64,000 bases of DNA from Tritrichomonas musculus (taxonomy: Eukaryota > Parabasalia > Tritrichomonadida > Tritrichomonadidae). Location: the NCBI GenBank assembly GCA_039105265.1, contig JAPFFF010000023.1, forward strand, positions 496,001 to 560,000, given 5' to 3'. Shown here piece by piece: positions 8,942 to 17,777 of the stretch (position 1 is the stretch's first letter; every line of letters starts with the position of its first letter). A program made the position numbers and the translations under genes. The notes beneath the pieces were generated by a model that saw nothing but the letters and a program-made list of their open reading frames with translations, did not search any database and was not told where the DNA came from.

Positions 8942-11047
8942 ATGAAAGTATGCGGGAATAATGATGATTATAGGCTAAGTGGAAGCCTAAACAATATAAC
9001 CGACCAGAATAAGGATATTAAATCGCCATGCAAATCTCGCCTAGAAGTTTCCACATTATTATCTTTTTCGTCGTTTGTTCAATCCGTTTGGATTAATCAG
9101 AATGGTGAAGCATTTGCGGTAGGTCCAAATAATCATGGTAAAATCAGTTCAACGTTGTCAAAAAAAAAATTAGAAAAAGATACCAAAATTGATCTACATT
9201 ACAAAAGCGGAAAACCATGTATATTCATTTCGGCTGTTGCTGGCAGTAGTTATACGCTTTACCAAGTATTAAATGAAACCGACTCTCACAAATCTCTGCT
9301 CATTCTTGCTCATTCAGATAAAGACACAATTTTCTTAAATATTGGTAAACGGTCACCGCTGTCACTTTTTGGAGGTAGCACTACATCAGCTGTGATTGAC
9401 ACTGAAGGTTCAGTAATCATCATAACCAAGTCGATTTTCGATTCACCAACCTCAGAAATTAAAGCATTGAATCTTCCAGGTTCTGAAAAAGCTGTAAAGT
9501 TGGCCTGTTGTGATGAGTCAGTCATTGCTCTTAGCGAAAATGGACGTGTTTATGAATGTTCATTAAAATCAAAGAAGAATTCATTTATTGAAGTCAAGGA
9601 GCTTTCAAAAATTAAAATCAATGAAATCAGTGGAACTAGCAACCACTTTTTGGCAATAGCAATAGATGGAAGTGTTTATGGCCGTGGAAGCAACCAATAC
9701 GGAAAACTCGGAATGCCTAAAGACGTAGGAGAACTCGAAGAATTTAAAGTTATTAATACACTTAGCAAGTATAAAATCGTTGATGCTTCAGCCGGCAATT
9801 TTGATTCTCTTTTTAGAACTTCTGAAGGAAAAATCATTGGTTGCGGTTGGAATGTGTTTGATGAGCTCATGATTCCGAATAGTGACAGGTCATGCATGCC
9901 AACTGAAACATTGATAACAAGAGGTGCAACATTCTGTATTTCAGGAAGTCACACATCAATTGTTTTTGTTGACGTTGAACCTCCTCCAAACACGCCAAAC
10001 AGAAAAATTGTCAAATTTTCTTCATCAACATCTGAATTGCCACCACGAACGAAGACTGGTTCAACTGATGAAATCACAGAATTGCGCAAACTACTAGAAA
10101 TGAAAGACAAAGAGATTTCGTCATTGAAAACAGAAAACACATCATTGAAGAAGAAACTGGACGAATCACAAAAACGCATCAATGAAATTGAAAAGAAGAA
10201 AGAACAAGCACTCGATATCATTGACACAGAAACGATGGACAAATTGAAGAAAATCAAGTCACTTGGAAGAGGAGCCACTTCCGAAGTCTTCGAAGTTATA
10301 CGTGAAGAACAACTTGCATTGAAAGTTTATTATCCAGAAATTTTCAATGATGATGACGACGATGAAGATAATGATGAAAAAGTGGCCAGAAACACAGCGA
10401 GCATGCGAAAGTTCCTTCTCGAATACGAGAGCATAAATCAGCTTGATCATAAAAACATCATAAAAGCATTCGGCATTTATTTTGGTGATGAAGAACACGC
10501 GCCTTCAATTCTTCTTGAATATTGTGCATCGAATTTGAAGAAGAAGATTAAAAAGCTCACGAATTCAGAGAGAATTCGAGCTATCGTTGACATCAGTAGT
10601 GCAATGAAGGAAGTTCACTCTGTCGGAATCATTCATCGTGATTTGAAGCTTGAAAACATTTTGCTTGATGAAGAAAATAATGTAAAATTGAGCGATTTCG
10701 GCCTTTGCACTTTGATGACAGTTGAAAACGAAAGTAAGACTCGAACTCAAATGACGGGAACCCTGAAATACATGGCGCCTGAACTATTAAATGAAAGTAC
10801 AGATTACGATGAAAAGGTTGACGTGTACGCATTCGGCGTTGTTGTCTTCTTGATCCTCACAAAAGGCGAATTTCCAAAAATTGGATTTTCAGACATTTTA
10901 CATGGAAAGAAGGCAGACATTCCAAGCAGCATCACCCATTTCTCAAAAGAACTCATCAACAAGTGCTGGTCATTCAAAGCATCTGATAGGCCTTCTTTCG
11001 CTGAAATTTATGATTCACTGAACAAAAATGAAAGCAAACTTATTTAA
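8942..11047 (+). CDS. RCC1-repeat / coiled-coil / protein kinase fusion (701 aa)
   Basis: Three parts are visible. Residues ~1-345 hold degenerate RCC1 beta-propeller repeats (e.g. GSVYGRGSNQYGKLGMP and GKIIGCGWNVFDELM). Residues ~378-435 form a lysine/glutamate-rich coiled coil (ELRKLLEMKDKEISSLKTEN). Residues ~435-695 are a complete protein-kinase domain with the glycine loop GRGATSEVFEV, the ATP lysine in LALKVY, the catalytic loop HRDLKLEN (near residue 565), DFGL, and GTLKYMAPEL, so it should be active. The kinase is closest in style to TKL or NEK-like groups. Its substrate is unknown. RCC1 propellers usually bind chromatin, GTPases or membranes, so the front half may target the kinase. 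The start is the first in-frame ATG; the frame reaches back nine codons to a GTG. A decayed paralogue lies just upstream, and a copy of this gene's 3' end was carried into the tRNA array that follows. Confidence 0.88.
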   Translation: MKVCGNNDDYRLSGSLNNITDQNKDIKSPCKSRLEVSTLLSFSSFVQSVWINQNGEAFAVGPNNHGKISSTLSKKKLEKDTKIDLHYKSGKPCIFISAVAGSSYTLYQVLNETDSHKSLLILAHSDKDTIFLNIGKRSPLSLFGGSTTSAVIDTEGSVIIITKSIFDSPTSEIKALNLPGSEKAVKLACCDESVIALSENGRVYECSLKSKKNSFIEVKELSKIKINEISGTSNHFLAIAIDGSVYGRGSNQYGKLGMPKDVGELEEFKVINTLSKYKIVDASAGNFDSLFRTSEGKIIGCGWNVFDELMIPNSDRSCMPTETLITRGATFCISGSHTSIVFVDVEPPPNTPNRKIVKFSSSTSELPPRTKTGSTDEITELRKLLEMKDKEISSLKTENTSLKKKLDESQKRINEIEKKKEQALDIIDTETMDKLKKIKSLGRGATSEVFEVIREEQLALKVYYPEIFNDDDDDEDNDEKVARNTASMRKFLLEYESINQLDHKNIIKAFGIYFGDEEHAPSILLEYCASNLKKKIKKLTNSERIRAIVDISSAMKEVHSVGIIHRDLKLENILLDEENNVKLSDFGLCTLMTVENESKTRTQMTGTLKYMAPELLNESTDYDEKVDVYAFGVVVFLILTKGEFPKIGFSDILHGKKADIPSSITHFSKELINKCWSFKASDRPSFAEIYDSLNKNESKLI

Positions 11048-11142
11048 TAAAAAGTTATGATTGTTTAAAAATAAAATCAACTAAAAAATCTTTTTTTTAT
11101 GTTTTTATATTATTATTATGTTAAAAAGAAGAATGTATGTAA

Positions 11143-11214
11143 GGGAGATTGGTCTAAAGGTAGGGCACGCGCTCTGGGAGCGTGATGATCTAGGTTCGAA
11201 TCCTAGGTCTCCCA
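11143..11214 (+). tRNA. tRNA-Pro(TGG), copy 1
   Basis: The 72-nt cloverleaf has a GGGAGAT acceptor paired with GTCTCCC plus discriminator A, D arm GTCT/GGGC, anticodon arm CGCGC/GCGTG with loop TCTGGGA (anticodon TGG, codon CCA), and T arm CTAGG-TTCGAAT-CCTAG. A T-run follows as Pol III terminator. It lies 95 bases after the kinase stop codon and is probably the founder copy of the array. Confidence 0.93.
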
Positions 11215-11488
11215 TTTTTTGCTTTTATTTTTTGTTTTTGTTTTTATTTTTATTTTTACTTGAATTCTTTATTGATTCTTTTAAAGAATGATTTTTTATA
11301 AAAATCTAACGCATAAATCACATACTCTTAACAACCAATAATTGTATTTAATAGTTCATACCAGATTTCACTTATTTTATTATTAATAATATATAAAAAA
11401 ACTCAAAAAATCTATTTAGGTTTTTTATATTTTTCAATTATTGTTATTGTCATTATCATTATTATGTTAAAAAGAAGAATATATGTAA

Positions 11489-11560
11489 GGGAGATTGGTC
11501 TAAAGGTAGGGCACGCGCTCTGGGAGCGTGATGATCTAGGTTCGAATCCTAGGTCTCCCA
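11489..11560 (+). tRNA. tRNA-Pro(TGG), copy 2
   Basis: Identical over all 72 positions to copy 1 and followed by a T-run. Intact fold. Confidence 0.93.
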
Positions 11561-12007
11561 TTTTTTGCTTTTATTTTTTGTTTTTATTTGAATTCTTTAT
11601 TTTTTTCTTTGAAATATTTATAAAATATTTATTTCAAATTAAGTTTGATAATCAAAATTATAAAGACTTTGACTCATAAATTGCATACTTTTAACATCGA
11701 ATAATTTTATTTGAGAGTTCGTTCTCAATTTCATTTAATTATTTTTATTGACAACTTTTTCAATTTAAAATGAAAAGTTTTCAATTTCGTCACACCTTGA
11801 ATGAGATGACTTTCTGAAACAAATTATCAAAAGATATCATTAACAAGCGCCAGTCATTCAAATCATCTGGCAGACATCATTTCGCTGAAATTTATGATTC
11901 ACTGATCAATATAAAATTTATGATTTAAAAAAAATAGTCATCAACTCAAAAATTCTTTTTATTTTTTTAAATTATATCTATTGTGTTAAAAAGAAGAATG
12001 TATGTAA

Positions 12008-12079
12008 GGGAGATTGGTCTAAAGGTAGGGCACGCGCTCTGGGAGCGTGATGATCTAGGTTCGAATCCTAGGTCTCCCA
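12008..12079 (+). tRNA. tRNA-Pro(TGG), copy 3
   Basis: Identical to copy 1; intact fold and T-run terminator. It lies after a long-type (519 bp) spacer. Confidence 0.93.
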
Positions 12080-12526
12080 TTTTTTGCTTTTGTTTTTTGT
12101 TTTTATTTGAATTCTTTATTTTTTTCTTTGAAATATTTATAAAATATTTATTTCAAATTAAGTTTGATAATCAAAATTATAAAGACTTTGACTCATAAAT
12201 TGCATACTTTTAACATCGAATAATTTTATTTGAGAGTTCGTTCTCAATTTCATTTAATTATTTTTATTGACAACTTTTTCAATTTAAAATGAAAAGTTTT
12301 CAATTTCGTCACACCTTGAATGAGATGATTTTCTGAAACAAATTATCAAAAGACAACATTAACAAGCGCCAGTCATTCAAATCATCTGGCAGACATCATT
12401 TCGCTGAAATTTATGATTCACTGATCAATATGAAATTTATGATTTAAAAAAAATAGTCATCAACTCAAAAATTCTTTTTATGTTTTTAAATTATATCTAT
12501 TGTGTTAAAAAGAAGAATGTATGTAA

Positions 12527-13129
12527 GGGAGATTGGTCTAAAGGTAGGGCACGCGCTCTGGGAGTGTGATGATCTAGGTATGCTTTTACGCCAAAGCAAA
12601 ATGGCGTATGTTTTTTTAAAGAAATGGCGTAAAAGCCTGTTGAAAAAAGACAAGTGAAAATAAAAAACAATTTTTCTTTATTTAAAAAGTTATTTTTGTT
12701 TTTTAATTAATTTTTAGTGTTATTTTACTATATTTAATTAAAAGAAAAAATAAAAAATTATTAAAAAAAATTATAAAATCAATTGGCGTGGCGTACGCCA
12801 TGCCATTATTTTTTCAGAGGATTTCTGAGGAATGTTCTCAATTATTGAATTGGCCTATAAAATGGGGGATGATTACGCCACGAAAAAAATCATGAGTAGG
12901 GGGTCATGCTTTTTTCGATATAATTTTCAAATTTTGAATAATAGAACTTTAACAAAAAGAAAATTATTTTTTAGTATTTAGTATATTTAAAGCAAGATTA
13001 GTATATAAAAAATTTTACTTTACATAAATTTTTAGAACCATTTTTTTGGCGTAAACTATATGGCGGGTTTTTTTCCAAAAAAATAATGGCGTAAAAGCCT
13101 AGATCTAGGTTCGAATCCTAGGTCTCCCA
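12527..13129 (+). pseudogene. tRNA-Pro copy 4 split by a MITE
   Basis: The 5' 52 nucleotides (12527-12578) and the 3' part (13102-13129) of the tRNA flank a 523-bp insertion in the T-arm region. GATCTAGG is present on both sides as a target-site duplication. The anticodon arm carries the GTGTG variant. It cannot give a functional tRNA. Confidence 0.92.
12579..13101. mobile_element. Non-autonomous DNA transposon (MITE) inside tRNA-Pro copy 4
   Basis: The 523-bp element has 15-bp terminal inverted repeats (TATGCTTTTACGCCA and TAGGCTTTTACGCCA, 14/15 match) and an 8-bp target duplication GATCTAGG (9 bp if the following T is counted). Shorter copies of the GGCGTAAAAGCC word recur inside (near 12625 and 12784). 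There is no coding capacity. An 8-9 bp duplication fits hAT, Merlin or Mutator-like families; the sequence alone does not decide. Confidence 0.85.
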
Positions 13130-13277
13130 TTTTTTGCTTTTGTTTTTTGTTTTTATTTGAATTCTTTATTTAGGAGTTCACTCTCAATTTCATTTATTTA
13201 TTTTTTTTCATAAATGTAATTGATTTAAAAATAAATACTAAAAGAAATAAAGAAATGTGTTATAAATTAGATGACGT

Positions 13278-14921
13278 TTAAATAATGTTTGATGGTGTGA
13301 AATCCGGATGACATTGAATAAATACCGAATAAGGAATTGATTCGAATTGTTTCTTTGTTTGGAAATTGATTAAGGCTTGGCATTCACTAAATACTTCATC
13401 TTCGAATTCGATATCTTTTGAATTATTGATGACATTATTTAGTTTCTTACATTTATGAAAAGCTCTTTCTCCTATTTTTTTCATCGTTGATGGAATTGTC
13501 AATGTATCCAACATATGACAATGTTCGAAAGCTTTCTCTTTAATTTCTGTTAATTTATCTGGGAAAGTATTAATTAATAAATTCGTACAATGAGAAAAAG
13601 CACAACCTTCAATGATTTCAATACTAGCAGGGAGCTTTTCAAGTGACAAAGTTTCACATCCATAAAATGCACTGATATTGATTTTCTTGAGAGAATCTGG
13701 AAGATGTTCAATATTAAATTTGGTGCATTTATAAAAAGATCCACTTCCTATTTCATTTAATTTATCATTTAAGTTTATATTTTCAAGAGAAAAACAACCA
13801 TAAAACATTTTTTTAGATATGTTGTCAATTGAATCAGGAAGAATTACATTTTGTAATTTTATGCAATTTTCAAATATTGATGTACCTAATTCAACGTTTG
13901 AAGCATTTGGGAATTCGAATGAAATAAGTTCAGAACAATCTTTAAATGCATTATTCTTAACAATCAATTTTATCATTTCTTCTTCTTTCTTATTGTTCAA
14001 TTTAATAGTTTTTAAATTTCGACAATTACAAAATGATGAATCTCCGAATGAAATTTCATTCCCGATGTTGATATGTATTTGTTCAATCATTTCACATGAA
14101 TTAAATGAGTTATCATCAATTGAATTACAAATATCTTCAATTATCAATATCAATTTTGTTTCACTTTTGTTGAAACTTTTATAGAAACAATCTAAAGGAA
14201 TTGAGAAATTATTTGATACATTTTCCTGAAAAGAAATATTTTCATCAAATGGGATAACAGCAAGAACACCAGGTAAAGAAAAATAAGATAGTTTTTCACA
14301 TTCACTAAAAGATCGATTTCCAATTGATTTTAATGAAGGAGGGAGAAGAACTTTTAATAAATTTTTGCATCCAAGAAATGCTTCTTTTTTAATTTGCTGG
14401 AGTGATTTTGGGAAAGAAATTGAAATTAAAGAGATGCATCCTTTAAATGTTGATTCTTCAATAGTTGTAATTTTATTTGGAATTCGAATATCTTTAAGTG
14501 ATATACAATTCGCAAATGCACCTGCTTCAATAGTGTCTAATAAACAATCTTCTGGGATTTCAATATTTTCGATATTTACACAATTACAAAATGCTCCATT
14601 TTGAATGATTTTTAAACTTTTTGGTAATTTGACTTTCGTGATGTTCGCATTATTGATGAAGAATTTACTTTGAATAATTGGCGTTGGTTCAATGATTTCA
14701 ATGAATTTTTGTGTATAATTTGATTGAAGATAAATATCTTTTTTCATTTTGTAGATATCATTTTTAAACTTATTAATTTCTTCTTCATTTATTTTACCTT
14801 CTTCATCACATGAAAGATCAAATAAAGATTGAATAAATCTCATTTTTTCTTGCCATATATATATCCTTTGAAGAAATTCTTCATCTAATATATATTCGTC
14901 TTCTGTAATCTCTTCTGTCAT
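13278..14921 (-). CDS. BspA-like leucine-rich repeat protein (547 aa)
   Basis: The N-terminal 100 residues are acidic and helical. BspA/LRR_5 repeats then run from about residue 110 to 530 (e.g. LKIIQNGAFCNCVNIENIEI and TIEESTFKGCISLISISFP), ending in IPYSVFIQCHPDFTPSNII. No signal peptide or membrane helix is visible, so the location is unclear. It aligns end to end with the divergent neighbour at 15330-17162, including the C-terminal PYSVFI...FxPS motif. The pair is therefore an inverted duplication. It lacks the 80-residue acidic insert of its partner. The promoter side has a doubled Inr-like TCATTTCATT about 12-20 bases before the ATG at 14921. In trichomonads such proteins are candidates for adhesion or for binding partner proteins; the role here is unproven. 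Confidence 0.88.
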   Translation of the reverse strand: MTEEITEDEYILDEEFLQRIYIWQEKMRFIQSLFDLSCDEEGKINEEEINKFKNDIYKMKKDIYLQSNYTQKFIEIIEPTPIIQSKFFINNANITKVKLPKSLKIIQNGAFCNCVNIENIEIPEDCLLDTIEAGAFANCISLKDIRIPNKITTIEESTFKGCISLISISFPKSLQQIKKEAFLGCKNLLKVLLPPSLKSIGNRSFSECEKLSYFSLPGVLAVIPFDENISFQENVSNNFSIPLDCFYKSFNKSETKLILIIEDICNSIDDNSFNSCEMIEQIHINIGNEISFGDSSFCNCRNLKTIKLNNKKEEEMIKLIVKNNAFKDCSELISFEFPNASNVELGTSIFENCIKLQNVILPDSIDNISKKMFYGCFSLENINLNDKLNEIGSGSFYKCTKFNIEHLPDSLKKINISAFYGCETLSLEKLPASIEIIEGCAFSHCTNLLINTFPDKLTEIKEKAFEHCHMLDTLTIPSTMKKIGERAFHKCKKLNNVINNSKDIEFEDEVFSECQALINFQTKKQFESIPYSVFIQCHPDFTPSNII

Positions 14922-15329
14922 TCTTATATAAAAATGAAATGAAAATCTTCCAATTCATGTTTAAAATTTTCATCTGAAAAAATTTTCCACATCGCATCCT
15001 TCAATATAAAAATCAATTTATATGTATAAACTAATAAATATAATATAGATTTTGATAATAATTTGATTATGAAAATAATGTTTCTAGATATTTTCCACTA
15101 GTGGAAAAATGATTGATTTCAATGAATTCAAAGTAGCGTAGCCACTTTTTAAAAATGAAACTATAAAAACAAATTCAAAATAAGATTTTAAAAATTCTTA
15201 TTATATTCATATTTTGAAATGGAAAATACGAAAATTTTCCATTTTATTTCCAATAAATTTTTTTTTTTAGTTTACCTCATTTTTTAATTTGGTTTTGTGA
15301 TTTTTATTCTTCATATTCATAGAAATTAA
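14922..15329. promoter_or_regulatory. Shared divergent promoter region of the BspA pair
   Basis: The 408-bp region between head-to-head starts has Inr-like TCATT words at 14933-14942 (minus strand) and TCATA words at 15311-15321 (plus strand). A perfect palindrome, TTTTCCACTAGTGGAAAA, sits near the middle at 15091-15108. A second imperfect GGAAAATN(n)ATTTTCC dyad lies near 15221-15243. A common regulator is possible but inferred. Confidence 0.45.
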
Positions 15330-17162
15330 ATGGCTGAAGGAAAGAGACACACTTTAAAAGAATTAAATGATATAATAAAGAATTGGGTCAATGATTCAAT
15401 GAAAGCAATTCTTTATTTAGAGATGAATCAAAAAGAAGAAAATGCGAACAAAGAAGAGTATCATAATAATTTAAACAACATTTATAAAACAATCAAAGAT
15501 GTTTACAAAAATAATAATATCCATATGGGAGAAAGCATTATTGAAGATAAAAGAACATATTTGCAAAGTTTCATGTTTATGAATAATTCTACATTGACAA
15601 AAGTTACAATTCCTAATACATTAAAAATCATTCAAAATGGAGCTTTCGCGAATTGCATCAATTTAACATATTTCATAATTCCTGAAGATTCTTCTTTAGA
15701 AATAATTGAGAAAGGTGTATTTGCAGGTTGTAAGTCTTTAATTGATTTTCAAATTCCAAATAAAGTGAAGATAATTGAAGAATCAACATTCAAAGGGTGT
15801 CAATCTTTATCATCTATCACATTTCCTGATTCTCTTACGAAAATAAAAAGAGAAGCATTTCAAGGATGTGAAAGTTTAAAAAATGTTGTTTTACCTTCAT
15901 CTATAATAAGCTTAGAAGATGGATCTTTCTCTGGCTGTAAAAAGTTGTCTTATTTATTGATTCCTCAAGTTTTATTAATATCGCCAATCGATGAAAATCA
16001 TTCTGAATTTTTTGAAGAAGAAATTAAGAATGAATCAAACAAAGAAGAAACAGATGGAATCATTGAAAACGAAGAAAACAATGAAATTAATGAAGAAGAA
16101 CAAAATGATAATAACAATGATAAACAAAACAATAACAATAATCATAATAATAATGAAATTGATGATAATGGCGAAAATAATGAAAATGATGAAAATGAAA
16201 ATGAAAACAAAAGTGGAAATGATAAAATTGAAAAAGATTTGAAAAGATTCATAATTCCAAAAGAATGCTTCGCAAATAGTTTTAGTGAAAATGATAAAAA
16301 ATTGAAAATGTATATTAATGAAGGATGCATCAGTGTAGAAGATCGTTCATTTTATAAATGTCAAAATATTGGAGAAGTTCGAATTAAAATATTTGAAAAA
16401 ATGATTCTAGGTGAATCATCATTCAACGAATGTAATCAGTTAGAATTATTTGAAATTGATAATTCAACGAACATGAAAGAATTCATAATGAAATCATTTA
16501 TATTTAAGAATTGTTCTAAATTGAAATCATTTGTATTTCCAGAAAATTGTGAAATTGAAATTGGTAATTCATGTTTTGAAAATTGTACAGAATTGAATGA
16601 AATTCATTTATCAAAGTGCATCATTCAAATTCCAGAGAAAATGTGTTGTAATTGTACAAATTTGGAAAGAATTAATTTGAATAATGATATTGTCATAATA
16701 GGAGAAGGGTCATTTGATAAATGTTTAAAACTCAAATTTGAAGAATTACCAAATTCATTGAAAGAGATTAAAAAGAATGCATTTAATGAATGTATTCAAT
16801 TAGATCTAACAAAATTTCCAAAATATCTTCAAATTATTGGTGAAAAAGCATTCGCAAAAACAAATATTAAAATATCTTCTTTATCTGAAAATATTAAAAT
16901 TATTGGAAGAGAAGCATTTATAAATTGTAATAATATTGAAAATATTTTCATTCCATCTTCTTTGCAAAAGATTTGTTATCGTGCTTTTTATAAATGTGAA
17001 AATATAAAAGAAGTCATTAATGAATCATTTAGCGATTTTGAAGATGAAGTTTTTTCAAAATGTATTCGTTTATCTTCTTTCAAAACAAAGAAACCATTTC
17101 AACAAATACCATATTCTGTTTTCATTGATTGTGATCAAAATTTCTCTCCTTCTGATATTTGA
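15330..17162 (+). CDS. BspA-like leucine-rich repeat protein with acidic Asn-rich insert (610 aa)
   Basis: Paralogue of the 547-aa gene on the other strand, with matching N-terminal helical region, BspA/LRR_5 repeats (about residues 90-220 and 310-595) and C-terminus PYSVFIDCDQNFSPSDI. It differs by an insert at about residues 222-305 made almost only of Glu, Asn, Asp and Lys, encoded by GAA/AAT/AAC/GAT runs that look like expanded microsatellite DNA. The insert sits where the 547-aa protein has the short DENISFQENVSNN linker, so it probably loops out from the solenoid. No signal peptide or membrane segment is visible. The start ATG follows two TCATA Inr-like words by 10-19 bases. Function is unknown beyond family-level ideas of protein binding or surface adhesion. 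Confidence 0.88.
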   Translation: MAEGKRHTLKELNDIIKNWVNDSMKAILYLEMNQKEENANKEEYHNNLNNIYKTIKDVYKNNNIHMGESIIEDKRTYLQSFMFMNNSTLTKVTIPNTLKIIQNGAFANCINLTYFIIPEDSSLEIIEKGVFAGCKSLIDFQIPNKVKIIEESTFKGCQSLSSITFPDSLTKIKREAFQGCESLKNVVLPSSIISLEDGSFSGCKKLSYLLIPQVLLISPIDENHSEFFEEEIKNESNKEETDGIIENEENNEINEEEQNDNNNDKQNNNNNHNNNEIDDNGENNENDENENENKSGNDKIEKDLKRFIIPKECFANSFSENDKKLKMYINEGCISVEDRSFYKCQNIGEVRIKIFEKMILGESSFNECNQLELFEIDNSTNMKEFIMKSFIFKNCSKLKSFVFPENCEIEIGNSCFENCTELNEIHLSKCIIQIPEKMCCNCTNLERINLNNDIVIIGEGSFDKCLKLKFEELPNSLKEIKKNAFNECIQLDLTKFPKYLQIIGEKAFAKTNIKISSLSENIKIIGREAFINCNNIENIFIPSSLQKICYRAFYKCENIKEVINESFSDFEDEVFSKCIRLSSFKTKKPFQQIPYSVFIDCDQNFSPSDI

Positions 17163-17257
17163 CTTCATTTGATTTAATTTAATTTAATGATTTTTTAAAT
17201 AAATAAATAAAATCTAATTTTATATTATATCTCAAATCAAATCAAAAAAAGCTTGCG
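17163..17257. other. 3' flank of BspA gene
   Basis: An AT-rich trailer with the TTTAATTTAATTTAA repeat and AAATAAATAAATAAAA. No gene is present. Confidence 0.4.
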
Positions 17258-17261
17258 ACTA

Positions 17262-17728
17262 GACTTGTTATTTTGAGAATCGATATCAAAAACGTCACTT
17301 TTTTTCATCTGATACTCGATTATCAGTTTACAAATCTAATATCGAGATTATCGATTATCAAGATATCAGATATGAAATGTGATATGAAAATAATTGTAAA
17401 CTTGATATCAATTACCGAGATCTCAAGCCGATTTATCTTTTTTTATAATTGGTATTTGTGATTTTATTATATTTAAAAAAGAATAATAGAATGTATTGAT
17501 GTTTATTTTAAGATTAAAATCAAAAAATACATTCTTTTTTTATGAAATATTTGAGAATGAATTACGATCATATATTTATCAAAAAGTTTAATTGAAAATT
17601 CTGATATCAAAAGCTGAGAAAAAAAATTCTCGATCTCTGAAATCGATCTCGAGAATTTGTATATATTTATGTATCGATATCAAAAAGTCAATCAATTATC
17701 GATCTCGATAATCGGAGAATAACAAGCC
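17262..17728. mobile_element. Probable TA-flanked MITE rich in ATCGAT/GATATC palindromes
   Basis: The ends GACTTGTTATTTT and (reverse complement) GGCTTGTTATTCT match at 11 of 13 positions and are flanked by TA on both sides, as in Tc1/mariner-type insertions. The interior repeats short palindromic words such as ATCGATATCAAAAA in both orientations. No coding capacity. Exact ends are uncertain because CTAG surrounds both sides. Confidence 0.5.
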
Positions 17729-17777
17729 TAGTTTTGAGTTATAATGTAATCTACTTGTGACCACTTTTTCAATTTAA

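Larger units (their letters stand above)
13197..17757. other. 4.6-kb block with two BspA genes interrupting the tRNA array
   Basis: The array's long spacer breaks off after CTCAATTTCATTTA near 13196 and resumes near 17757 with ACTTTTTCAATTTAA. Between the breakpoints lie two head-to-head BspA paralogues and a small TIR element. I could not find terminal repeats for the whole block. Confidence 0.55.

Noticed and set aside
11464-11679. 71-codon plus-strand frames starting MLKRRIYVREIGLK over the tRNA-Pro copies (also at 11983 and 21871)
   Set aside because: They read straight through the tRNA and its spacer. The repetition comes from the tRNA array, not from a protein gene.
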